Shown: piece by piece, positions 7,306-14,844 of the stretch
Layout: the number at the start of each line of letters is the position of its first letter
Numbering within the stretch: the stretch's first letter is position 1
Source: Bacteroidota bacterium
Lineage (GTDB): Bacteria > Bacteroidota > Ignavibacteria > T3Sed10-11
Length of the DNA: 17,296 nt
Reading direction: 5' to 3'
Assembly: GCA_007128495.1 (NCBI GenBank)
Contig: SKXH01000268.1
Span: 1 to 17,296 of the forward strand
Notes under the pieces: model-generated
Databases searched by the model: none
Told to the model about the DNA's origin: nothing
The model's input: only the letters and a program-made list of their open reading frames with translations
Translations under genes and position numbers: made by a program

Positions 7306-8988
7306 TCACAAATCGATCACTAACTTTCCAAACATAAAATGTTCCCAAAAAGTTTGCTCATTCCATCTTTCCTCCCGTTCCCGGTATTCATAGCCGAGCG
7401 AGATGAAAAATTGGTGAAATGGCTCATAGTTTAGTATAAACCCAAAAATACTGGTTTTTTCAAGATTTCCATCCAAAAAATACACTTCAGTTGCATCGTC
7501 CGGGCGGAACCCTTGAGCAATGTCCCCGCCGACATTGCGGAGCAGATTTCCCGCTTCGTCGGTAACATTATGTCCTTTGCGAATACGCTGATAATACAAT
7601 TCGATATTCGTTCTGCCCGACAATAACTGATTCCATCGTATATTCCACGAATCCGAATTGGGGCCGACGGGATTACCGATCGGGAATCCTCCATGTTCAT
7701 AACTATTTATCGGGAAACGGTGCGTATATACATACGGTTGAATCCGCACATAATCCGCATGTACCATCGCATTTTGTATACCTGCAAATACCGGCGTGGC
7801 GATTCCTCCCAGTCTGAAAGCATACTGGTTGCCAAACCAATTCGTACCCAACTTATCGAAGGCGAGATCGTCAATCAATAGATCACCATACAGTTCGATC
7901 CCCCCGGTCGGCCGTATCTGCATATCCAATGCAATCATTGCCTTATCACGGTCACGTAAACTATGCTCTACAGATTTAAAAAACAAAAAAGGATTCAAAT
8001 ATGCAATCTCAATGCTCCGGTCGCCGTAGACAATTACTTCCGACAGAGCAAGCTGCATTCTCGCATCAAAAAAATATGCACCAAACCGGTGAAAAGAGAG
8101 ATACTTATCGGGTATCGACCTTCTAAAAATATCGTTTCCGACTGATTCAAACTCTTCCTCACCAAGTATCCATCCGTGAAAAAAATTAAAAAAGAACCTC
8201 TTATAGTTCAAATCAAGACCGATATAATCTATTTTCGGTGCAAAATCGGAAAAGAGCAGCGTACCTCTCTGCGGACCACTTCCACCGATAAGACGTTCAC
8301 GGCCGATAGTTACACTTCCCCAATCGCGGGCCGCCCGTATATGGCCATGGGTAAAATCAAAAAAACGGGAATCCGGCTCTTCTATTTTATACGTACGATC
8401 GACTTCAATGTTTTGCCGTGCCAGTTGACGCGAGCCCGCAACGTAGCCGTTGACGGCATTAAGTGAAAACCCAAACCAACTTCCAATGGTGCCGGAGAGA
8501 CCACCGCCCATTTGCCAGAGTGTCGTGCTATTGTCGGGAATTGTTCCGGTATCCCAGTATTGTGTTTCTCCCGCAAATAAAAGATTTACGTTCAGAACGG
8601 CTGTATCATCCTCATAACGGTAGAGATATTTCTGTCGGGGATCGAACAGTCCCCGTAGACCATCGTTCCACAATGAGACGCGCTCTTCACGGGGTAACCC
8701 AACTTCGTAGGAGAATTCAATGAGATAACGTTGAAGTGCAGCAAGCTCAGTACTCGACAACCTATCTTTGTTACCGGACATATATTTTAGCAGCGCCCCC
8801 ACGGTCTCCCGGTCATACGGCAAGTATGCAGTACTGTATCGTTGATCGAGAACGCCGCGCACCTGCATTCTTTTTAAAAAATTATACACCTCGTGATCGG
8901 ACGGTACAAGATCAATCTGAGCATATAATTGACTGCCGCCGATGGTGATCGTAATAATGAAAAGAATATAAAACCGGAATCCTGCCAA
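7306..8988 (-). CDS. Wzi-like capsule assembly outer-membrane protein
   Basis: Predicted outer-membrane beta-barrel of the capsule assembly (Wzi) family, which helps anchor or arrange surface polysaccharide. The 560-aa protein has a signal peptide at 1-23 (hydrophobic stretch ending LYA before Q24). A helical region at about 32-110 resembles that before the barrel in Wzi-like proteins (YNFLKRMQVRG). Alternating aromatic and polar strands follow to the end, closing with FGKLVIDL, a terminal barrel strand with a hydrophobic last residue. The start is TTG (8988-8986), chosen because GGGAGG stands 7 nt upstream and the signal peptide begins directly after it; no ATG fits. A family 2 glycosyltransferase lies 13 nt upstream, fitting a polysaccharide role. 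Wzi identity is by recalled family resemblance. A generic porin-like barrel is the alternative. Confidence 0.82.
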   Translation of the reverse strand: MAGFRFYILFIITITIGGSQLYAQIDLVPSDHEVYNFLKRMQVRGVLDQRYSTAYLPYDRETVGALLKYMSGNKDRLSSTELAALQRYLIEFSYEVGLPREERVSLWNDGLRGLFDPRQKYLYRYEDDTAVLNVNLLFAGETQYWDTGTIPDNSTTLWQMGGGLSGTIGSWFGFSLNAVNGYVAGSRQLARQNIEVDRTYKIEEPDSRFFDFTHGHIRAARDWGSVTIGRERLIGGSGPQRGTLLFSDFAPKIDYIGLDLNYKRFFFNFFHGWILGEEEFESVGNDIFRRSIPDKYLSFHRFGAYFFDARMQLALSEVIVYGDRSIEIAYLNPFLFFKSVEHSLRDRDKAMIALDMQIRPTGGIELYGDLLIDDLAFDKLGTNWFGNQYAFRLGGIATPVFAGIQNAMVHADYVRIQPYVYTHRFPINSYEHGGFPIGNPVGPNSDSWNIRWNQLLSGRTNIELYYQRIRKGHNVTDEAGNLLRNVGGDIAQGFRPDDATEVYFLDGNLEKTSIFGFILNYEPFHQFFISLGYEYREREERWNEQTFWEHFMFGKLVIDL

Positions 8989-9001
8989 ATTTATGCCTCC
9001 C

Positions 9002-9724
9002 TCATCGTATCGGAGTCCACTCGTCGATGACCGAGCGTTTAAACAGCTTCACCGATACCGCATTACGAAACCAGTCAAACGCTACCCGGTGATATCCGTA
9101 CCGCCTGTATCGTCTGGGGGATTCGAATACATAACGGTCGCGCATGAATTTAATTTTCCCTTTTCGCCGAATACGGGAATAAAGATCAAAGTCTTCGCCG
9201 GCAACGAGCGTGCTATTGTACCTGCCAATCTCTTCAAACACCGATCGACGTATGACGTGACATTCACCCCGCCCCATACCGATACCGATTGAGTTGACCA
9301 CGTCAAAGAACCGGTTGCAAACGCCGTGAAAAATTTTATCGGATAATTGTTCTTCTTCGGGATAGACCCGTACATAGCATGTTAATGCAAGCACATCCGG
9401 ATCACTCATAACATTGTTAATACCGTCAAAAAAACTATCCGGATCGTCGATCAATGTATCGGCATTTAAAAAGAAGAGCAGATCACCCTGTGCTTTTGTT
9501 GCACCGTTATTTCTTCCGCCGGCTATCGTTTGCCGTGCTTCGCCGTTATATATAACAACCTGATCGGCCAGTTCCTTTGCTATTTGCACGGTTCCGTCGT
9601 CGCTTCCTCCATCGCTGACAATTATCTCGAGATCATATTTATTTCTGACTTCCTCATCGAACTGCCGCAGTGCCTGTTCGATGAGCCGTTTTTCGCTGAG
9701 GGTAGGAATTATAACACTAATCAT
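9002..9724 (-). CDS. Family 2 glycosyltransferase
   Basis: Transfers a sugar from an activated donor, most likely for a surface glycan. The GT-A fold hallmarks are present: MISVIIPTLSEKR at the N-terminus, DGGSDDGT at 38-45 for nucleotide binding, LNADT at 86-90 in place of DxD, and GEDFDLYSR at 176-184 as the catalytic acidic motif. The 240-aa length fits a single-domain enzyme. No clear membrane helix is visible, though the C-terminal stretch near 207-228 is aromatic and basic and may touch the membrane. The gene begins 7 nt after lysS, and a GGAAGGGA element lies in the lysS end. It is followed after 13 nt by the Wzi-like gene. Donor and acceptor are unknown. Confidence 0.92.
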   Translation of the reverse strand: MISVIIPTLSEKRLIEQALRQFDEEVRNKYDLEIIVSDGGSDDGTVQIAKELADQVVIYNGEARQTIAGGRNNGATKAQGDLLFFLNADTLIDDPDSFFDGINNVMSDPDVLALTCYVRVYPEEEQLSDKIFHGVCNRFFDVVNSIGIGMGRGECHVIRRSVFEEIGRYNSTLVAGEDFDLYSRIRRKGKIKFMRDRYVFESPRRYRRYGYHRVAFDWFRNAVSVKLFKRSVIDEWTPIR

Positions 9725-9731
9725 AATATAA

Positions 9732-11264
9732 TTATTTCCCTTCCGGACGCATCTGTGGAAAGAGGAGCACGTCCCGGATTGATTCCTGGTTTGTGATTAC
9801 CATCGTGAGCCGGTCGATACCGATTCCTAAACCTGCAGCCGGCGGCATGCCATATTCAAGCGCCCGCAGGTAATCCTCATCGAGAACGTGCGCCTCATCG
9901 TCGCCCCGCTCGCGAAGCTTCATCTGCTCTTCGAAGCGCGCCCGCTGCTCGACAGGGTCGTTCAGCTCACTGAATGCATTGCAAAGTTCCTGTCCGTTAA
10001 CAATGACCTCAAACCGTTCGACAAGCCCGGGTTTCGACCGGTGGGGTTTTGCCAATGGCGACATCGAGACAGGATAATCCATTATAATAGTTGGTTGTAT
10101 AAGTTTCGGTTCAACTAATTCACTGAAAATTTCATCGATGATCTTACCCGAACCGGCTGACGGTTCGAGTTCTAATCCGAGTTCCTGTGCGGCTTTCCGC
10201 AAGGCAGCTTCATCCAATTCCGAGATATCGATGCCGGTATATTCTTGTATTGCATCGAACATTGTTAACCGTTTCCAGGGCGGCTTAAAATCAACAGTAT
10301 GCTCGCCGATGGAAATTGTAAAGGTAGAATGTATATGATGCACCAGATCGGCGGTCATACGCTCCACGAAATCCATCATCCATTTGTAATCTTTATATGC
10401 GACGTAAAGTTCGAGCATGGTGAATTCGGGATTGTGGTTGCGGTCCATTCCTTCGTTACGAAAATCTTTCGCAATTTCATATACACCATCGAACCCGCCG
10501 ACGATCAACCGCTTTAAATAAAGCTCATCTGCAATACGAAGATACAATTTTAGATTGAGTGCATTATGATGTGTCACAAACGGACGGGCCGCAGCCCCGC
10601 CGTATACCGGCTGCAATGCAGGCGTCTCAACTTCAAGATATCCCTGATCATCGAGATAATCACGGATGAATTTGATCAACTGTGCCCGTTTTTTAAATAC
10701 CTCCCGAACATCGGGATTTACAATCATATCCACATATCGCTGCCGGTATCGAAGTTCTTTATCTGAAAAAGGATCGTATCGGACGACGGTACCGTCTTCC
10801 GTCGTTCGTTCTTTCACGACCGGAAGCGGTCGCAAAGATTTTGCAAGCACTTCAACTGATTCAGCTTTTATAGAAATTTCTCCCATCTTCGTCCGGAACA
10901 CCTCACCCTCAACGCCGATGATATCACCGATATCGAGCAGCTTGATCCGATCATATGTTTCATTGAGTGCATCTTTGCGCAGGTAGAGTTGAATGCGGCC
11001 TTCCTGATCCTGAATATGCATAAAGGATGCTTTGCCCATTTTGCGCATACTCATCACGCGTCCGGCAACGCGATACCGTTTCGGGGGTGCATCGTCTTCG
11101 AATTCATTTTTAATGGAAGCGGAGTAATCTGTTACATCATATTCATAACCATACGGGTCTACGCCGCTTTGTTTGAGATGTTCAAGCTCCTCCCGGCGGC
11201 GTTTGAGTAATTCGTTGACTTCCTGTTGATAGAGCTTTTTTTCTTGTTGTTGATTATCTGCCAT
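9732..11264 (-). CDS. lysS: Lysyl-tRNA synthetase, class II
   Basis: Charges tRNA-Lys with lysine in translation. The 510-aa length is typical. The N-terminal anticodon-binding OB fold covers about residues 60-145 (RVAGRVMSMRKMGKASFMHI). The class II catalytic core has motif 1 around 208-219 (GYLEVETPALQP), motif 2 at 268-285 (FRNEGMDRNHNPEFTMLE) and motif 3 at 478-486 (GLGIGIDRL). The lysine-enzyme signature YGGAAARPFVTHHN begins at 221. It starts 32 nt after rluB and is followed by a glycosyltransferase gene 7 nt later, an unusual housekeeping-envelope junction. The GGA before the start is a modest Shine-Dalgarno. Confidence 0.98.
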   Translation of the reverse strand: MADNQQQEKKLYQQEVNELLKRRREELEHLKQSGVDPYGYEYDVTDYSASIKNEFEDDAPPKRYRVAGRVMSMRKMGKASFMHIQDQEGRIQLYLRKDALNETYDRIKLLDIGDIIGVEGEVFRTKMGEISIKAESVEVLAKSLRPLPVVKERTTEDGTVVRYDPFSDKELRYRQRYVDMIVNPDVREVFKKRAQLIKFIRDYLDDQGYLEVETPALQPVYGGAAARPFVTHHNALNLKLYLRIADELYLKRLIVGGFDGVYEIAKDFRNEGMDRNHNPEFTMLELYVAYKDYKWMMDFVERMTADLVHHIHSTFTISIGEHTVDFKPPWKRLTMFDAIQEYTGIDISELDEAALRKAAQELGLELEPSAGSGKIIDEIFSELVEPKLIQPTIIMDYPVSMSPLAKPHRSKPGLVERFEVIVNGQELCNAFSELNDPVEQRARFEEQMKLRERGDDEAHVLDEDYLRALEYGMPPAAGLGIGIDRLTMVITNQESIRDVLLFPQMRPEGK

Positions 11265-11296
11265 TGGTTTCCATATCCGATTAACTAATAAAAAAA

Positions 11297-12055
11297 TTAT
11301 GTCAACTTAACGAGCGACTTTAACCCTGCCACTTCTTTTTTAGTAAGATGTCTCCATTCACCGCGCTTTATTCCCTTGCAGGTTAAGCCGGCATACGCCA
11401 CACGATCAAGCGCTTTTACATCATAACCAAGAACTTCAAACATATTGCGTATCTGACGGTTCCGGCCTTCGTGAAGAACGACACCGATCTCGGTACGCTT
11501 TGATTTCTCAATGAGCGTTACTTCCTCCGCCTTCGCTTTCTTCTTGTCGATCGTCACACCACGCAAAAGTTTCTTCCGGTCTTTTTCCTCAAGCGGCTTA
11601 TCGAGACGGACGTAATATGCCTTTTCAACTTCGAATCGCGGATGCATTAAACGGTGAGCAAGCTCGCCGTCATTCGTTATAAGTAGTGCGCCGGTTGAAT
11701 TACGATCAAGTCTGCCGACAGGATAAAACCTTCCGCGGAGGGATACGACATCCATCACTGTTTTTCTGCCCCGCTCGTCTTTTACCGTCGTTATAGTATC
11801 TTTTGGTTTGTTCAACAAAACATACGTATATTTTTCCGGAAGACGTACAACCTCACCGTCAACAGCTATGGTATCCGATCCGGGATCGACGCGTGTTCCG
11901 AGTTCGGTTACCACCTTTCCGTTAATTTCGACCCGGCCCTGCTCGATAATTTCATCGGCATTACGGCGTGATGCTACACCACTGTGTGATAAAAATTTAT
12001 TTAACCGAACATCTTTTTGATGATTTTTACTATCTTGTTTTTCCACTTTTTCCAT
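11297..12055 (-). CDS. rluB: 23S rRNA pseudouridine synthase, RluB/RsuA family
   Basis: Converts a uridine of large-subunit rRNA (or of 16S rRNA for the RsuA branch) to pseudouridine. An S4 RNA-binding domain is at about 16-65 (VRLNKFLSHSGVASRRNADEI). The catalytic motif GRLDRNSTGALLITNDG is at 114-130, with the nucleophile D117. NKPKD at 82-86 and HEGRNRQIRNM at 195-205 match the family. Length is 252 aa. The scpAB-rluB order is common and supports RluB. The ATG at 12055 lies inside the scpB tail, giving a 55-nt overlap; a GTG at codon 4 (12046) is an alternative. No start outside scpB would keep the complete S4 domain. The exact target base cannot be read from sequence. Confidence 0.95.
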   Translation of the reverse strand: MEKVEKQDSKNHQKDVRLNKFLSHSGVASRRNADEIIEQGRVEINGKVVTELGTRVDPGSDTIAVDGEVVRLPEKYTYVLLNKPKDTITTVKDERGRKTVMDVVSLRGRFYPVGRLDRNSTGALLITNDGELAHRLMHPRFEVEKAYYVRLDKPLEEKDRKKLLRGVTIDKKKAKAEEVTLIEKSKRTEIGVVLHEGRNRQIRNMFEVLGYDVKALDRVAYAGLTCKGIKRGEWRHLTKKEVAGLKSLVKLT

Positions 12056-13107
12056 CCCCGTTCAGGTTGCATTTGTTCGTCAACCGGTTGGTGTTCTTCC
12101 GTAGTTATATATTCCTGCGTCGGTTCCTCTACCTCTTCTATTTGTTCAATCTCTGTTTGTTCTTTTTCGTGTTCAGTATCTGTATCTTCCGCAATATCAG
12201 GTGTATGCTCTTGCTCGGTACTTTCGGTATCTGTTTGCAAATCGTCGGATTCGGCTGCTACCTCCTCATCTTTTTGTGTCTCCCGATGTTCGGTTTCATC
12301 CTCCTTATGCTCGTCTTCGCGTTTTCGATCCTGTGTATCATCTATATCTTCTTCCCGTTCTGGTTCGGGTTCGGGTTCCGGTATTTTCAACGGTCGATAA
12401 TCCGGTTTGAGCGGGATGATCTTTGCCATTGCATTTTCCGAAAGCGGATGCGGTTTCCGCTCCTTTTTTTGAGCAATATCCTCCTCCTCTTCCTGCTTTT
12501 GTTTCTCCAGTTCGAGCATACGTTTTTCGACTTCAAGTTCGGTCTCGCCGATCAATTCTTCGATTTCCCGGGGTTTCGGCAGCTCTTTGATGGAATTCAA
12601 TCCGAAATGCATCAGAAAACGGTTTGTTGTACCGTACAACAACGGGCGTCCGGCCGTTTGCTGCCTGCCGACAATGGTAATCAGATCTCTTTCAAGCAGC
12701 GATTTTACAATATAATCTGAGTTGACACCGCGTATCGTCTCAAGCTCGACTTTTGTGATGGGCTGTTTGTATGCGATAATAGCCAGCGTTTCAAGTGCCA
12801 CCTGGGTAAGGCGTTTTTTAGATTGCTCTTTATGCAATTTGCCGACATACTTCGATACATTGCTGTTCGTTGAAAAGATAAAACCGCCGGCTATAGACTG
12901 AATTCGGTAGGGCTTACCTTCCCGTTCATATTCGCCGTTTAACTCATTGACCAGCGTTTGCAGTTTCTGCGGCGTCAACCCGGAAGTTCCGGATTCACCG
13001 TTTGACGATTCGCCTTCTACCAGTTCACGGATTTGCCCGGGTGTAAGCGGCTCATCTGCCGCAAAGATCAGTCCTTCGACAATTTGTTTTATTGATGTAG
13101 TTTCCAT
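12001..13107 (-). CDS. scpB: Segregation and condensation protein B with long acidic tail
   Basis: Kleisin-associated winged-helix subunit of the SMC-ScpAB condensin. Residues 1-178 hold the ScpB core, two winged-helix domains with the hallmark VALETLAIIAYKQPITKVELETIRGVNSD at about 103-131 and GRPLLYGTT at 153-161. ScpB is usually about 180-200 aa, but this one has 368. The extra part is a Glu/Lys helix (about 181-217), a proline-glutamate run (PEPEPEPERE), a highly acidic low-complexity stretch (about 250-348), and a last segment RGWKKWKNKIVKIIKKMFG (350-368) that is rich in Lys with no acidic residue. It starts 11 nt after scpA. The final 55 nt also encode the rluB N-terminus. The ScpB core is certain; the tail's role is unknown. 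Confidence 0.95.
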   Translation of the reverse strand: METTSIKQIVEGLIFAADEPLTPGQIRELVEGESSNGESGTSGLTPQKLQTLVNELNGEYEREGKPYRIQSIAGGFIFSTNSNVSKYVGKLHKEQSKKRLTQVALETLAIIAYKQPITKVELETIRGVNSDYIVKSLLERDLITIVGRQQTAGRPLLYGTTNRFLMHFGLNSIKELPKPREIEELIGETELEVEKRMLELEKQKQEEEEDIAQKKERKPHPLSENAMAKIIPLKPDYRPLKIPEPEPEPEREEDIDDTQDRKREDEHKEDETEHRETQKDEEVAAESDDLQTDTESTEQEHTPDIAEDTDTEHEKEQTEIEQIEEVEEPTQEYITTEEHQPVDEQMQPERGWKKWKNKIVKIIKKMFG

Positions 13108-13118
13108 ACGCGCGAAAT

Positions 13119-13835
13119 TTACGACGCCTTCTTGAGGATTACAAAATCTTCGTAGGGTTTTGCTTGCTCACAGGAAATTTGATTGGATCGAAGCATTTCA
13201 AGTATCGCAATAAAAGTGACGACTATTTCGATCCGCCGCATATTTGATATGAGCCGGTGAAATTCGAGTCTTCCCTCGACACCCAGCCGGCTGTGTATTA
13301 AATTCATTTGCTCTTCTACCGTGACCGGAACTTTCTCAATATCGTGATGCCTGAGTCTCGGCATCTTATCAATCGCACGTTTAAACGCGGAAATCAAATC
13401 GAAAAGCGTGACGTTTTTCATGATATATTCTTCGTCATCATCTTCGATCTCACGCTCATCGTACTGAAAGTTCGACCGGTTGAAATGTTTCGCCTGCCGT
13501 AATTCCATGCGGGCGAGCTTGTATGACATCTCTTTATAGCGTTTATATTCGAGCAGCCGTCTGGCAAGCTCCGAACGCGGGTCTTCTTCCTCTTCCTCGC
13601 CATCTTCATCACGGGGTAATAACATCCGGGCTTTTATCTGCATCAAAGTAGATGCCATCACAATGAACTCGCCTGCAACATCCAGGTCAAGCATCTTCAT
13701 GATTTGAATATATTCCAGGAATTCCTTTGTAATCCGTGAGATCGGTATATCATAGATATCGAGCTCATCCCGCTTCACGAAAAACAAAAGCAGATCGAAT
13801 GGTCCTTCAAAGTCCTGGAGTTTGATTTTGTACAT
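13119..13835 (-). CDS. scpA: Segregation and condensation protein A (kleisin)
   Basis: Kleisin subunit that bridges the SMC heads and binds ScpB to form bacterial condensin. The 238-aa protein opens with the family signature MYKIKLQDFEGPFDLLLFFVKRDELDIYDIPIS, carries the LDVAGEFIVMASTLMQIKARMLLP helix at 51-74, and ends with a C-terminal winged helix (about 201-236, RIEIVVTFIAILEML). Two acidic linkers (GEEEEED at 79-85 and EDDDEE at 131-136) lie in the central region, as is usual. It lies 28 nt after the restriction endonuclease gene and 11 nt before scpB. The Shine-Dalgarno before the ATG is weak. The gene is intact. Confidence 0.97.
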   Translation of the reverse strand: MYKIKLQDFEGPFDLLLFFVKRDELDIYDIPISRITKEFLEYIQIMKMLDLDVAGEFIVMASTLMQIKARMLLPRDEDGEEEEEDPRSELARRLLEYKRYKEMSYKLARMELRQAKHFNRSNFQYDEREIEDDDEEYIMKNVTLFDLISAFKRAIDKMPRLRHHDIEKVPVTVEEQMNLIHSRLGVEGRLEFHRLISNMRRIEIVVTFIAILEMLRSNQISCEQAKPYEDFVILKKAS

Positions 13836-13863
13836 AGTTAATTACTTACTTATCATTTTAATA

Positions 13864-14844
13864 TTACAACTTTATCAACCATCCACAAATAGCAGCTAAT
13901 TGCTCATCATTTGTCAAATTGACAACATTATTAATGGTACCCTCCTTCAACTGATTGAATATTTCACTTGCCATACTGTTTTCAATTGCGGCTCCTATAA
14001 AAAACGTCTTTGGTGTCCAGTCGTGATCAGAAAAACTCTTTTTGATCCTTGCCAATGCAGAATTTGCTGATTTCCAATGTTCATCCGCTCCAGAAGGATC
14101 AATTCCACCTTTTAATTCACCCAATGCGATATAGTTTTTGTAATGCTGTGTAAAATCTCGCTTATTCCCCTCATAGTCCTCTTTGACACCCTTTAGGACA
14201 GATAAATCGACATTCTTTCTTACAATCGGCACAATTATATTCATTATTAATAATCGTTTTTTCCGACCATTAACCCATGCTATAGCTTTTATTCTTTTTT
14301 CAATTTCAGTAAAATTTTCAATCTTATCAAACCAAGCATTAGAATCCCTATCTTTCCATTGGAATGGAACACCGGTAACATTTAACACTGATATTAATGT
14401 TTTTAAAAATTTTCTTTCTGCAAGTGTCCCTGCAAGATTCCGGGATTTACCACCCAAAGTATCACCTTTTGTTAATAGGTATCTATATACAAGCTCATCT
14501 TTGAAGTTATCACCTGCTGGTTCTAAATATTTGTCAATTAAACCTTTAATTGCAGTATATTTATCCTCTTCTGTTAAATAGTTCAGAGCTTTATCCGAGA
14601 GACCTGAAGCAGTTAACAATCCGATGGTTAGTTCCTTAATTTTTAGAAGATCACTTGGCTTAGACACCCGATTTGCAAGTGATTTTAATGCTTTTGCCTC
14701 CTCAACGTAAGGTACTGCAAGGTAGTTTTTTTCCAACGCTAAAGAAATAAATCCCGCTCTAACTTCTGCCCTAGGCGTTATCAAATCTTGAGGTGACTTT
14801 ATAATTGAGTTTAATCTCAGTCTTTTTGCCATAAATAGACACAT
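13864..14844 (-). CDS. Type II restriction endonuclease, AvaI/BsoBI family
   Basis: Probably cuts unmethylated CYCGRG. The 326-aa protein (322 from the ATG at codon 5, 14832) matches BsoBI in size (323 aa). The key segment is GELKGGIDPSGADEHWK at 242-258. E243, K245 and H256 are spaced exactly like BsoBI E240, K242 and H253 (E-x-K, and His 13 after Glu). An Asp at 213, 30 residues before E243, may match BsoBI D212, which is 28 before. LAGTLAERKFLKTLIS (137-152) also agrees with my memory of the family. It begins inside the methyltransferase gene (28- or 16-nt overlap), so the two are cotranscribed. Its base composition is more AT-rich than the flanking genes, in line with acquisition by transfer. 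The specificity is inferred from family, not shown. Confidence 0.87.
   Translation of the reverse strand: MCLFMAKRLRLNSIIKSPQDLITPRAEVRAGFISLALEKNYLAVPYVEEAKALKSLANRVSKPSDLLKIKELTIGLLTASGLSDKALNYLTEEDKYTAIKGLIDKYLEPAGDNFKDELVYRYLLTKGDTLGGKSRNLAGTLAERKFLKTLISVLNVTGVPFQWKDRDSNAWFDKIENFTEIEKRIKAIAWVNGRKKRLLIMNIIVPIVRKNVDLSVLKGVKEDYEGNKRDFTQHYKNYIALGELKGGIDPSGADEHWKSANSALARIKKSFSDHDWTPKTFFIGAAIENSMASEIFNQLKEGTINNVVNLTNDEQLAAICGWLIKL
13889..13917 (-). promoter_or_regulatory. weak candidate promoter for scpA inside the endonuclease 3' end
   Basis: On the minus strand TTGACA (13917-13912) is followed by 17 nt and TGCTAT (13894-13889, 3 of 6 to TATAAT). Transcription would start near 13882, about 47 nt before the scpA ATG. 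The -35 is part of a 15-bp odd-centred palindrome at 13911-13925. The -10 is poor, so this is tentative. Confidence 0.22.

Noticed and set aside
11265..11304. TTGACA on the minus strand at the rluB stop as a lysS promoter
   Set aside because: No acceptable -10 hexamer at 16-18 nt; the run of T is not preceded by a stem, so it is not a terminator either.
12361..12385. Tandem hexamer-like repeat in the scpB PEPEPE segment as a phase-variable repeat
   Set aside because: Only two to three imperfect units; length changes in hexamers would keep the frame, so there is no switching signal.
11968..12720. Plus-strand open frame of about 250 codons, rich in Phe and Leu, looking like a membrane protein
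   Set aside because: It is the antisense of the Glu-rich scpB tail; antisense of GAA/GAG codons gives Phe/Leu. The minus-strand ScpB reading is clearly real.
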